Source: a virus
Direction: 5' to 3' (one strand)
Length of the DNA: 40,541 bases
IMG/VR virus record: IMGVR_UViG_3300038701_001570
Location: 1-40,541 of that record
In this document: positions 23,473 to 31,798 of the stretch, in pieces
Layout: every line of letters begins with the position of its first letter
Numbering within the stretch: the stretch's first letter is position 1
Translations under genes and position numbers: made by a program
Notes under the pieces: generated by a model
What the model saw: only the letters and a program-made list of their open reading frames with translations
The model's database searches: none
What the model was told of the DNA's origin: nothing

Positions 23473-23932
23473 AAATTTGACCCGTACGAGGACGTTCCAA
23501 TCGTCTTTGATTAGGAGTTACGTGTGTAGAAGTTTTATCATCAACACGTACTGGATAAAAGAAACGTTGATCTGTGTTAGGTGTTTGAACAGCAACATTA
23601 ACACGCGACGGAATTCCAAGTAGAAAGAGTCCTTCTTTCATTAAAGCCAAATCAGTCATTGCTTGTTCGTACTGTGTACTGTAGAGGCTTGGTTGCCCTC
23701 TTCGTACTGACAGTGTGTATAAAGCAATGTAAGTGGCGATTTCTCGGATAACTGGATGAGTCTCCAGTTGTTCTTCGGAATACTGACTTCTTAAATGCAT
23801 TAAAACTCGCTCTGAAGCGACGTCGATGCATTTTTGAATATGGTATTCGGGTGCATTTAAATCTTCCGTATGATTATCTACACCGCTAATGGAAAATAAT
23901 TCTTCCATTTCTTCTTGGGATGTTAAAGACAT
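23462..23932 (-). CDS. head-tail connector, Mu gp36-like (DUF1320-type)
   Basis: 156 aa from the ATG at 23932, chosen for the AAGGA 9 nt upstream; a longer frame would run through the terminator/tRNA-like hairpin. The helical core (YHIQKCIDVASERVLMHLRS and VIREIATYIALYTLSVRRGQ) matches the DUF1320/gp36 pattern of a substrate-like helix pair followed by 'DIAxYxL'. It forms the adaptor ring under the portal in related phages. It is followed closely by the gpG-like gene. Confidence 0.65.
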   Translation of the reverse strand: MSLTSQEEMEELFSISGVDNHTEDLNAPEYHIQKCIDVASERVLMHLRSQYSEEQLETHPVIREIATYIALYTLSVRRGQPSLYSTQYEQAMTDLALMKEGLFLLGIPSRVNVAVQTPNTDQRFFYPVRVDDKTSTHVTPNQRRLERPRTGQIYGD

Positions 23933-23958
23933 TATTGTTTTTCCTTGTGTAAGTACAG

Positions 23959-24003
23959 AAAAAAAGGGAGAGCGAGGAATCGAACCACGAAACCCACTCT
24001 CCC
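23959..24003 (-). terminator. terminator behind the capsid gene shaped like a tRNA acceptor/T-arm minihelix
   Basis: On the minus strand GGGAGAG (23997-24003) pairs perfectly with CTCTCCC (23966-23972). Inside is CGTGG-TTCGATT-CCTCG, a T-arm-like hairpin with a canonical T-loop and one T-T mismatch, directly abutting the 3' strand as in a tRNA. Seven T follow, so it is a convincing rho-independent terminator 41 bases after the capsid stop. D-arm and anticodon arm are missing (38 nt in all). It may be a reduced tRNA kept as a terminator, or a processing signal for the abundant capsid mRNA. Confidence 0.75.
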
Positions 24004-24043
24004 AATTCATCCCTCCCAAGATGAGTCACTCACCCCGATACTA

Positions 24044-25216
24044 TCACTCGAAGATGACAGTCGGGTTATACACAGCGTTATACTGCGTGATAATTGGAGC
24101 GTAGTTTTCCAAGAATCGGAGGTCAACTCGTGGAGGGTCGTACGCTTCGCTTCGTCCCATGTGGAAACCTGAAACATATTGAACAGGCTCGTGGGCATTG
24201 TGTCGCATTGGTTCAGTACCAGCGATCTTCTCACACCAATCGCCAGGATGAGGAGTGATAATTGCCTCACCATCTGGGATGTAATATTTAATGTTCGAAG
24301 CGTCAGTTTGAGCCGCGAAAGATTCGCTAACTAAGCCAGGAATATAAGCTTGGTTGTAAACGTGGAATCGAATTTGAGGCAATGCCTTGAAGACGATATC
24401 GTAACCAGTATCTTCGTAGGTTTGACCCTCTGTCTTTGGACGATTGCTCATCAACTCATAAAGAAGATAAGCGTCACCAGCAACGCTACGAAGCTGAGTG
24501 TTTTCCATCAAGTATGACGCAGTGGTGCCATTCAACCAGATATGGCGAAGGGGAGCACCGTGACGAACAGCATGGATTTTATCCAATCGCATCAATTGTT
24601 GAATGATTGGTGCGGCTGGGTCATCCCAAGAAACATCTATGACATCGGTGTCTCCTGCGTCAACAGCAAGCTGTCCTTGGTGTTCTGAAGGAACCAGTGA
24701 GTCAACGGTAACGACTGCTTCCGAGTCACCCTTAAGCACTGGATACAAATCTTCGCCACCATTGTAAGCACGCAAAGACCAACCGCCACGCATCATTTGG
24801 AATGCGAGGAATTCATGCAAGTTGCCGAACTTGTCCAGCTCATGCTGAATTTGACGTTTAATGTAAGAACGCCCATGTTCGTCAACAGTTCCAATTTGCC
24901 CGCCAATAGGACGAGTGTGGAACACGTCTTCGAAGTTGATTTCCAATGCTTCGAAGAATCGCGAAGTATGGACGGCCATTTGACCAACAGGCTTACGAGC
25001 AACCCGTGCTGGACCCGTCATGTTCATACGAGCCGTTGGCATCGTACGAGTTGGGTTAAAAATGTCATACAAGCCAGAACGCTTATGCAACACTTGCTTG
25101 GGTGCTGCTTTCAAGTCCAAACCGTAGAAGCGGGAGAACTCAGTACCGGGTGCGTTGTACTGCCGAATAACACCCATGACCACAGGAACTTGGGTCAGTT
25201 GTTGCAGGGTATACAT
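24044..25216 (-). CDS. major capsid protein, lambda gpE-like
   Basis: 390 aa. An N-terminal stretch (SRFYGLDLKAAPKQVLHKRS) with a Pro/Arg-rich loop (NPTRTMPTARMNMTGPARVA) is followed by an E-loop-like and spine-helix region (YIKRQIQHELDKFGNLHEFL) and late beta strands (NIKYYIPDGEAIITPHPGDW), the order seen in gpE-type capsid proteins. It follows protease/scaffold and gpD-like decoration genes, as in lambda. It is followed by the minihelix terminator, consistent with high-level separate expression. It carries no CTGGGAGG motif. Confidence 0.8.
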   Translation of the reverse strand: MYTLQQLTQVPVVMGVIRQYNAPGTEFSRFYGLDLKAAPKQVLHKRSGLYDIFNPTRTMPTARMNMTGPARVARKPVGQMAVHTSRFFEALEINFEDVFHTRPIGGQIGTVDEHGRSYIKRQIQHELDKFGNLHEFLAFQMMRGGWSLRAYNGGEDLYPVLKGDSEAVVTVDSLVPSEHQGQLAVDAGDTDVIDVSWDDPAAPIIQQLMRLDKIHAVRHGAPLRHIWLNGTTASYLMENTQLRSVAGDAYLLYELMSNRPKTEGQTYEDTGYDIVFKALPQIRFHVYNQAYIPGLVSESFAAQTDASNIKYYIPDGEAIITPHPGDWCEKIAGTEPMRHNAHEPVQYVSGFHMGRSEAYDPPRVDLRFLENYAPIITQYNAVYNPTVIFE

Positions 25217-25219
25217 CTG

Positions 25220-25537
25220 CTAATCCTTAAATTCAAGAGAGTGAGAGGTTGGCGAGGTAACCAACCATTTTCCAAACTGTTCAGTGATGACAACCTTTGT
25301 TCCTGGTACCCCTGGAATTAATAAAGTTGTTTTTTCGGTTCCCCAGAATTCAGCTTCGGGGTTATTTAGTTTTACTTCTACTTCGTGCGGTTCAGCAATG
25401 AAGAAAGCAAATCGTTTACAAGAGGTAGGCCGCGGAAGATAAACTACACACGACCTACCAAGTGACGAATTGTGATAGTAAAGATTATTATCGTTTTGAT
25501 CGATAAATACTTCACTATGCAAATGCGTCTTCATCAT
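25220..25537 (-). CDS. small hypothetical protein between decoration and capsid genes
   Basis: 105 aa, not recognised. A beta-rich pattern (GRSCVVYLPRPTSCKRFAFF, TTLLIPGVPGTKVVITEQF) suggests a small compact domain, perhaps a second decoration protein or capsid cement. It begins in an ATGA overlap with the upstream gene and ends 3 bases before the capsid start, so it is translated with them. Confidence 0.65.
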   Translation of the reverse strand: MMKTHLHSEVFIDQNDNNLYYHNSSLGRSCVVYLPRPTSCKRFAFFIAEPHEVEVKLNNPEAEFWGTEKTTLLIPGVPGTKVVITEQFGKWLVTSPTSHSLEFKD

Positions 25538-26043
25538 ACGGCTTCAGCCGCTGCAATGGCCTTGTGACCAAACGGGTCGTCTTCCCATTTGAACGCAAGG
25601 CGAGTTTGCTCGCGAATTGCATCTTCGTCGTCATCACCAACAAGACCAGCAGATGCATTGCCAGGAACGATGATACCATCGACCTTGGGATATCCACCGA
25701 TGAGGATGTGACCAACAACGCGATTGCGGTTGCTGCCGTTTGCAGTGACCTTAAGGTTAATCAACAAGATACCTTCGATCTTGTCAGTATCCTTATCGAC
25801 CACTCCACCCCAGTGAGTGAACGCTTTCCCGTCTGCTGTCTTGGTCAACAAAAGACCTTGACGAAGAACAGTTGGGTCGGAGTTACCCGCGTCACGAGCT
25901 GAACCAAGAATAGGTCGGTTTCGACCAACAGCGTTCAGCATCAATGGTTGATACATGACTGCGGTAAGTTCTTGTTCGAAAGCTTCGATTGGAGCCAATT
26001 GGCCCGGTGCCATATGCTGGCCGTCCCATGTCAAATACGACAT
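25534..26043 (-). CDS. head decoration protein, lambda gpD-like
   Basis: 169 aa. It shows the gpD-type pattern: PILGSARDAGNSDPTVLRQG followed by LLLTKTADGKAFTHWG and a beta region (GILLINLKVTANGSNRNRVV) with a final helix. gpD trimers stabilise the expanded capsid. The position between protease/scaffold and capsid genes is that of lambda gpD. The start at 26043 has AAGGA-type sequence upstream (TTAAAAGGAAAAAC). Confidence 0.75.
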   Translation of the reverse strand: MSYLTWDGQHMAPGQLAPIEAFEQELTAVMYQPLMLNAVGRNRPILGSARDAGNSDPTVLRQGLLLTKTADGKAFTHWGGVVDKDTDKIEGILLINLKVTANGSNRNRVVGHILIGGYPKVDGIIVPGNASAGLVGDDDEDAIREQTRLAFKWEDDPFGHKAIAAAEAV

Positions 26044-26099
26044 TTGTTTTTCCTTTTAAGAAAAGATTTAGATGTTTTAAAACAGAGTGAGTTACTTAC

Positions 26100-27311
26100 T
26101 CAGTCTGCCAACAAAGCGTTAATGGCACCGTCCAATTCTTCGCCTGACAAGAGAGACGATTCTTTTGGTGGTTTGTGAAGAACCTCATCGTTTCCGCTAG
26201 AAGACAACAAAGATTCTTCCAGTTTTTCTTTGTCATCACCTTCAGTTTTGGTTTTGCCCATCTTGCTAGCCATCTTTTCGATGGTGTTCAGAGAACGTTC
26301 AATTGCAGTTTGAGCAACCTTCCCATCTTTAATTGAAAGTTCGTATTGTTCCAAATCTGCGTAGAATTCAGATTCGGCATATTCTTGGTCGATGACTTCT
26401 GCTTCAACCAATTTCTCAACGCGACTTTTAATTGCGTCTTTTCGTTCTTCTTTGATGATGTTAACCAAACTCAGGTTAACTGCTTTCATCGGGTCTTCTT
26501 GTACTGGCAACCCTTCAAGAGTTACTGGTTGCTTGGTGTTTGGGTCGATCAAACCAAGCTTTACGATTTCGTTGGCTGCTTCTGGGGTGAGTGTCACTGT
26601 AGGAACTCCAGTGGTAGAGAGGAAAACGCTTCGAGGCTCGACAAATTCTTCATCCGAATCCGCCGAATTTTTAACCATGTTAAGTTGACGCACTGAAATG
26701 GTCAACACTTTAATCAAGTCTTTTGGAGTGGTCTGCTTAGGCAAGAAGACTCCAATCTTTTCGAGTTCACTGGACAACTCAGTAACATCTGCTTCCATGC
26801 TCTCATCTGTTTCCATCCCAGAAATGGAAAGAGCAATGGATTCTTCCGCAATTTCAAATTCGTTTTGTCCAGCGACAACAGGATGCAGAACAGCAGCACC
26901 ATGCAACATACATGGTCCCCATTTCTGTCCTCGTCCATCTTCCCAGGACTTTCGAATACATGCGGAAACTTCTTTGACTGTGTTTTTGAGTTTTCCTGCA
27001 TTCGTATTTGAATCAGAAATATCACCATCACAATCGATTTCGCCGCATAGAACGCCATCCTTCATCCACAACTTAGACCAATAGCCAGAGTTGTTGTAAG
27101 CGTCAGAAGAAATTTCTTCTGTAACTGGAACAGCTTCTTTGACGTGCTGATATGGGGCAGGAATGCGTAGTCCTGATTCAATCATTTTATTTGTATTTTC
27201 CGCAATTGTGGAAAGATACGTTTCATCAAATTCTTGAAAGACACGTTTACCTGTACTTGTAGAAACTAGGTAACGTCCCTTTGGCAAAATGTCTTTTTGA
27301 AGTTTCGGCAT
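26100..27311 (-). CDS. capsid maturation protease/scaffold fusion (Mu gpI-like)
   Basis: 403 aa. The N-terminal part (GYWSKLWMKDGVLCGEIDCD, then MLHGAAVLHPVVAGQNEFE near residue 160-175) resembles phage I-like prohead proteases. Catalytic Ser/His cannot be fixed with certainty; CMLHGAAVLHP is the best candidate region. The C-terminal 200 residues are helical and charged, typical of an internal scaffold. It precedes decoration and capsid genes, as expected. The stop lies just upstream of a T-rich spacer. Confidence 0.65.
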   Translation of the reverse strand: MPKLQKDILPKGRYLVSTSTGKRVFQEFDETYLSTIAENTNKMIESGLRIPAPYQHVKEAVPVTEEISSDAYNNSGYWSKLWMKDGVLCGEIDCDGDISDSNTNAGKLKNTVKEVSACIRKSWEDGRGQKWGPCMLHGAAVLHPVVAGQNEFEIAEESIALSISGMETDESMEADVTELSSELEKIGVFLPKQTTPKDLIKVLTISVRQLNMVKNSADSDEEFVEPRSVFLSTTGVPTVTLTPEAANEIVKLGLIDPNTKQPVTLEGLPVQEDPMKAVNLSLVNIIKEERKDAIKSRVEKLVEAEVIDQEYAESEFYADLEQYELSIKDGKVAQTAIERSLNTIEKMASKMGKTKTEGDDKEKLEESLLSSSGNDEVLHKPPKESSLLSGEELDGAINALLAD

Positions 27312-27313
27312 GA

Positions 27314-27775
27314 TTAATCCTCATGAGGAGCGTATTTAACAGTTAGGGAACCTCCCCCAAAATAGGAGTTGGTAGTTTCTTCTCGAACTCCAAGATTATA
27401 TATACCCGTGTTATCTGTCAATGAGTCTGGCAAAGTTACAAGAATATAATCTTCAAACTTTTCAATAGCTGCATCATCAGAAGAAATAACAATAATGTCT
27501 ATTTTTCGAGGAGTTTCGATAATAACATTAAAAGATATTTCCGAGAGGTCTTCAGAGGTCGTTACTTTAATTACTCTTTGTTTTTCTTTGATAAAAAGAG
27601 TTCCAGAGTATTCAGTATCGATAGAAAGCTCTACATGAAATATCCCACTGTCACCAGTAGCTACTAACGATCCTTCTTTTGGGTCGTAGTCAGAACCATA
27701 AAAAAACCCTTCTTCTACCTTTGATTCAGGCGGAAGAAGGGTTCCGAACAGTTCCGCAAAAGTTGTTGCGGTCAT
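27314..27775 (-). CDS. fibre-end domain protein, paralog of the C-terminus at 31799-32797
   Basis: 153 aa. Its last 100 residues match the last 100 residues of the 332-aa protein: both end in a Tyr-rich GGGS strand and the identical final residues YAPHED (SYFGGGSLTVKYAPHED versus RYYGGGSIVITYAPHED). The domain is beta-rich and resembles the small domains at the base of baseplate/fibre proteins. It overlaps the next upstream gene by 4 bases. The pair of paralogs flanks the acquired adhesin gene. Composition is AT-rich, like the phage backbone. Confidence 0.65.
   Translation of the reverse strand: MTATTFAELFGTLLPPESKVEEGFFYGSDYDPKEGSLVATGDSGIFHVELSIDTEYSGTLFIKEKQRVIKVTTSEDLSEISFNVIIETPRKIDIIVISSDDAAIEKFEDYILVTLPDSLTDNTGIYNLGVREETTNSYFGGGSLTVKYAPHED
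27395..27421 (-). promoter_or_regulatory. candidate sigma70-type promoter inside the fibre gene
   Basis: On the minus strand TTGACA (27416-27421) and TATAAT (27395-27400) are both perfect consensus hexamers, but the spacer is only 15 nt, shorter than the preferred 17. It lies 84 bases upstream of the protease/scaffold start and could drive the head genes. It also encodes the peptide LTDNTGIYNLG, so it may be coincidental. Confidence 0.3.
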
Positions 27776-28269
27776 GTTATTTCGTCTCCATAGGTAACAT
27801 TAGCTGATTCGCCATTTTCAATGGTCATACTGAAAGGTTCGTTTTTCTTTGGGATTTTTGCAATGTCTTCATCGAGTGCTGCTTTTGCAGCGGCACCGTT
27901 CTCAACCGCACTAGGCACATTGAGTAGTGCGACTTTTTCGACAATCAGGTAGACCAAGTCATCGGCCTCTACCGACAGCGTCACTTCGCCGCCTTCATTG
28001 GCCGCAGCGAAAAACGAGTCTGCTATATCGACTTCGTGCTTTCCGTCGCCAACGTGAGTGATCGCAGAGTCTTTGTGTGTCCCAGCAACGTCGCGAGTCG
28101 TCAGCGTCAGGGCTGTCTCGGTGCCTTCGCGGCCATCCGAATCAACTCTTGCACTGATCGCGATCCCGTCGCTTGACGGCCCGAGAACAAGCGGTTCATA
28201 GCTTGCGTCCCTCGCCCAGAAGACGATTGTTTGGTCAGTCGACCCCGGTGCTACGCTTCGATTGCTCAT
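27772..28269 (-). CDS. fibre accessory protein with composition breakpoint
   Basis: 165 aa, beta-rich, no signal peptide. The first about 130 residues (STDQTIVFWARDASYEPLVL, LTLTTRDVAGTHKDSAITHV) match in style the small domains found next to planctomycete and phage fibre proteins. Most of the gene is GC-rich like its upstream neighbour, but the last 100 bases (encoding KIPKKNEPFSMTIENGESAN onwards) switch to the AT-rich phage composition. This looks like a recombination junction near 27870. It overlaps both neighbours by 4 bases. Confidence 0.65.
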   Translation of the reverse strand: MSNRSVAPGSTDQTIVFWARDASYEPLVLGPSSDGIAISARVDSDGREGTETALTLTTRDVAGTHKDSAITHVGDGKHEVDIADSFFAAANEGGEVTLSVEADDLVYLIVEKVALLNVPSAVENGAAAKAALDEDIAKIPKKNEPFSMTIENGESANVTYGDEIT

Positions 28270-31200
28270 CCAACCACCTCTAAACCTGCCATAACTGCGA
28301 TCTGCCGAATGAATTGGCGTTGAGCTTTGATCACGTCCAGCACATCCGAAACCAAAAGCGTTGAATTGTTGGTCACTGCCACGCCCGAAACGTCTGCCAA
28401 AGCGTTACCCGCCGCGTCTTCAATGTCGGCGGAAGCGTAGGCCAATGTCACCAGTTCGCTGCTGTAGACGACCCGATCAAGCGAGTAGACCAACCCGTCA
28501 CTGCCGCTCCCGCCTGTGTACGTTGCGACAATGGAATCGATCGACAGTGTCGGAATCGAAGTGCCAGTCACGTCCTCGTCAAAAGTGACGGTCAGCGTAT
28601 CGCCTGCGGTGTTGATTGCGGCTGACTCGATTGTCGGTGCAACTTCGTCAACCGGGATGATCGTCAACGTGACTTCTGCCGGATCGCTGACGTTGCCTTC
28701 GTTGTCGGCAATCGTGTACTCAAACGAGTCGCTTGTGGTTTCAGAATCGTCGTGTGTGTAGTCAACGGTCCCGTTGTCATTGACAACGATACTGCCGTTC
28801 TGCGGAGCAGTTGTGATCGTGATGCTTGTTAAATCCAAACCACTTCCGCCATCAGAATCGTTTGTTGCGAGATTAAGATTGAGTGTTCCACCTTCAAGCA
28901 GAGCGAATGCGTCTTGCACGGCATCAGGCGGCACTTCATCAACGTCAGTAACCGTGACCGACAACGCCTTAGCAAAATCGTCGGTCCCGTCATTGACGTT
29001 GACGCGAATCGAATAGCTCGACTGCGTCTCGTAGTCGAAGACTTCAGCGGCTTTCAGGCTCGTGCCGTCAATCGTAAACGAAGCGTTGTCTGTGTCGCCC
29101 GTGCCGCTAACCAATGTGAATGTGTGAGTGTCGCCTTCGTCTGCGTCGGTTGCAGAAAGTGTGCCGATTGCGTCACCGATTGAGTTGCCTTCGGTGATTG
29201 TCGACGACGAAAGCGTAATGTCGGTGGGTGCGTTGTTCGGAGTCGCGTCGACCACCGAACCAGTGATCCAGGGATCGCTATTGATATTCGCGATTGAACC
29301 CAACGCGTCAACGCTAATCTCTTTGTGCAACGTCCGAACTGACGAAGTTGTTAGCCAAACTTTGAAATACTCAAATTCCGAATCGCTCGGCATTGTCACC
29401 GGGGCGAATTGCAGCTTGCGATTCGTTTGTGCCGTGCCGGAACTTGATGACATGTCACCGTCCACAACAAGCACATTGTCAACAGTCAATTGGACCTTGC
29501 TGTTGTCGAAGTCCACCAGCATGTTGATTGTGTAAACACGATCAGTTTCGTAATCGAATCGGGTTTCGCCGCCCGTGTAGACAATTGATGCTGTGCTGTC
29601 CTCGATGGCCGAAGGATAAATCTCCGACGCACTTGTAAAAATCAATTGCCCTGCCGAAAGCTGACGAAAAAGGATCGAACTGTTTGGTGGGGCAGACGGC
29701 AACTTTGTTTTGACTTCGTACTCGATAACGCTTGTGCTTGCCGGTACGTTTGCCGTGTCTTCGAAAGTCGCACCGTTGAGAGCAAACGGGTCCGCCAACG
29801 TCTGTACCGTTGTGATTGTTGGCGACACCTCAAATCCGTTGATTGTGATGGTCGCCGAAACCGACGTGCCACCCGATGACGACGATGTCTTGCGAATTTG
29901 AATCTTTTCGAGATGGTCAATCGTGCCCGACGAGGTTGTCCAGGCTTGCACTTCCGTCGTCCCGTCTGACTCGGTGGATCGCCACTCAACTCCGGTCCCC
30001 GGCACAACCGTTTGGCTGTCGCGTCGGTTTGTCACTGTTCGCAGCGGAAACGTGACGACTGTGTCCAGATCGACTTGCGATTGATCTTGCCAAGCGACAC
30101 CAGAATCGACATTTTCCCACTTAACGACTTGCGTGTAATCAGTCGTCACCCAGTCGATTGCATTGGTTGTGCCAACCGCCCCGAGTCCTTCCGCTTCGGC
30201 TGCGGATGTCAACGCAGATTCGACTTCTGAGACCGTTGTTGCCGTTGCAAGGTCGTCAATATCTGGAAATAGCAGATCCGCATCGGCAGCATCGGAAACA
30301 AGCAACGAATCATTGAATCCAACCTCGCCGTCATCGACTATCAAACGTTGGTAAACCGTCTTGCTGATTGATGCCGAACTGTCGTCGGTAGCAAGCCGAA
30401 TCGCTGAATCGGTAGAATCAACGTTCTGAGCGTTAAGGACAGTCGCACCGAAAATATGTGTGTCCCGTGCTGGGTAGTCATTCGAATCAGTTTTTTCGCC
30501 AACCACCAAACCGACGTCTGACCCACCGATCCAAGTATCGCTGATCGATTGGAAACGGACGTAGCTCGGCGTATAGTCGTTGTCAGAAATCAACGCTCCT
30601 TGTCCGGTAGATCCTGTTCGGACAGGCTGCCGGATTGTTCGGAAACCTGCGGACAACACGTCGGAAATTGAACCAGCACCGTTGGCGAACATCTGGAACT
30701 GATCGCCATGCGGATCGCGAGCATCGCCATCTTCGTCTTGCGCTCTACCACTTCGCGAAAACGGCACTTGCGTCAGATTGCGAAGTACGTGGACCTCGCA
30801 CGAGGTGCCGACACTGAGCGAGACAATGTCCTCGTATATCTGTTCGAATTCGTTGTTGAAAATAACAATCTTATTCTGAGGTATCCCAAAACCTTTCGCA
30901 CCTGATCGCAACGCTTTCAGTTTGCTGTTTTGTAAGGTCACTTCGTTTACTGTCGCTGATCCAGACGCGGCGAAAGCAGAAGAAAGATATTGAGGCAGTC
31001 CGATCTCAGTCCGTGCATTAACCGACACAGAACCAGATGCGGACAAGATCGCAATATGCGTAACTGACTGCGGATCGAAGCTGTCAGTGCGAACTTGAGC
31101 GGCACCGCTGGCAGCAAGGGTATCACCCGAAGTTGCCACGACTGTGTTGTCGCCAAGTTTGAAGTAAACATCCTCCGCACCGTTGTTGAAAAATTCGATC

Positions 31201-31664
31201 CAAGCTGACGTTGCTGATCCGTCCTTGAACGTCAGTGCGTACCGGGTGCTCGTTGTGGTCGCTGTCAGATCGTTGTCGATTCGCTCATATTCTGCCAGAT
31301 CCGCCGTCATATCAAAATCAACAAGGCTTGCTCCGTACCCGTGACGGAACAAACAATCGTTGAAGATAAGGTTGTTAAACGTTCCTGATCCAAAATTAAC
31401 CAAGGACTGGTTGGTGTAAGGCCAGCCGGTACCAACCACTCGCAAGCCGTCGCAAATAACGCCGTCAATCGTTCCTGTGTAGTCCAGACCGGCGACAGAA
31501 CTTGATGCGTCGGCACTCTGAATCGTGATCCCTGACCCGCTGAATGATCGATTGATTTCTGGACGCCCCGTGACCACTCCGTCAGCCTCTAGCACATCGC
31601 CATCGGTCGCAGCCGCAAGCTCGATTGCAAATTCAGCAGCAGTAGTGAAAGTTCGGGTTGCCAT
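28266..31664 (-). CDS. large host-like adhesin/tail fibre with beta-helix and cadherin-like domains
   Basis: 1132 aa. The N-terminal half is a repetitive parallel beta-helix style region (starting with GDVLEADGVVTGRPEINRSF). A concanavalin/LamG-like segment follows (FDYETDRVYTINMLVDFDNS). Then come a cadherin-like domain (about 811-910, SATDADEGDTHTFTLVSGTG), a second Ig/cadherin-like domain with an NDSDGG loop (about 911-1007), a SwmB/SbsA-type domain (about 1008-1102, LTVTFDEDVTG), and a C-terminal helix. The order is that of exported bacterial adhesins, notably in planctomycetes, but there is no signal peptide. The GC-rich, GC-ending codon use differs sharply from flanking genes. It probably binds or degrades the host surface. 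Confidence 0.75.
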   Translation of the reverse strand: MATRTFTTAAEFAIELAAATDGDVLEADGVVTGRPEINRSFSGSGITIQSADASSSVAGLDYTGTIDGVICDGLRVVGTGWPYTNQSLVNFGSGTFNNLIFNDCLFRHGYGASLVDFDMTADLAEYERIDNDLTATTTSTRYALTFKDGSATSAWIEFFNNGAEDVYFKLGDNTVVATSGDTLAASGAAQVRTDSFDPQSVTHIAILSASGSVSVNARTEIGLPQYLSSAFAASGSATVNEVTLQNSKLKALRSGAKGFGIPQNKIVIFNNEFEQIYEDIVSLSVGTSCEVHVLRNLTQVPFSRSGRAQDEDGDARDPHGDQFQMFANGAGSISDVLSAGFRTIRQPVRTGSTGQGALISDNDYTPSYVRFQSISDTWIGGSDVGLVVGEKTDSNDYPARDTHIFGATVLNAQNVDSTDSAIRLATDDSSASISKTVYQRLIVDDGEVGFNDSLLVSDAADADLLFPDIDDLATATTVSEVESALTSAAEAEGLGAVGTTNAIDWVTTDYTQVVKWENVDSGVAWQDQSQVDLDTVVTFPLRTVTNRRDSQTVVPGTGVEWRSTESDGTTEVQAWTTSSGTIDHLEKIQIRKTSSSSGGTSVSATITINGFEVSPTITTVQTLADPFALNGATFEDTANVPASTSVIEYEVKTKLPSAPPNSSILFRQLSAGQLIFTSASEIYPSAIEDSTASIVYTGGETRFDYETDRVYTINMLVDFDNSKVQLTVDNVLVVDGDMSSSSGTAQTNRKLQFAPVTMPSDSEFEYFKVWLTTSSVRTLHKEISVDALGSIANINSDPWITGSVVDATPNNAPTDITLSSSTITEGNSIGDAIGTLSATDADEGDTHTFTLVSGTGDTDNASFTIDGTSLKAAEVFDYETQSSYSIRVNVNDGTDDFAKALSVTVTDVDEVPPDAVQDAFALLEGGTLNLNLATNDSDGGSGLDLTSITITTAPQNGSIVVNDNGTVDYTHDDSETTSDSFEYTIADNEGNVSDPAEVTLTIIPVDEVAPTIESAAINTAGDTLTVTFDEDVTGTSIPTLSIDSIVATYTGGSGSDGLVYSLDRVVYSSELVTLAYASADIEDAAGNALADVSGVAVTNNSTLLVSDVLDVIKAQRQFIRQIAVMAGLEVVG

Positions 31665-31747
31665 TATCGGAAAATCACGATTCGGAGTCGGACTAGGTTA
31701 GTGACCTAACGTGGTTAGATCAAAGAAGAAACCTCACAATAGCAATA

Positions 31748-31778
31748 CCTTTCCCCCCAAACAAGTAGAAGGGAAAGG
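31748..31778. other. hairpin between the two fibre genes
   Basis: CCTTTCCC (31748-31755) pairs with GGGAAAGG (31771-31778) with a 15-nt loop. It sits 20 bases after the stop of the 332-aa fibre gene. On the minus strand it is not followed by a T-run; on the plus strand a ten-T run follows after about 8 bases. Whether it terminates transcription in either direction is unclear. The remaining bases of this 134-bp gap hold nothing recognised. Confidence 0.4.
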
Positions 31779-31798
31779 AAATTCCGATTTTTTTTTTG

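Noticed and set aside
28361-30817. Several plus-strand and minus-strand overlapping frames within the adhesin gene
   Set aside because: They arise from the GC-rich composition of that gene, lack start signals and have Arg/Ser-rich unnatural sequences.
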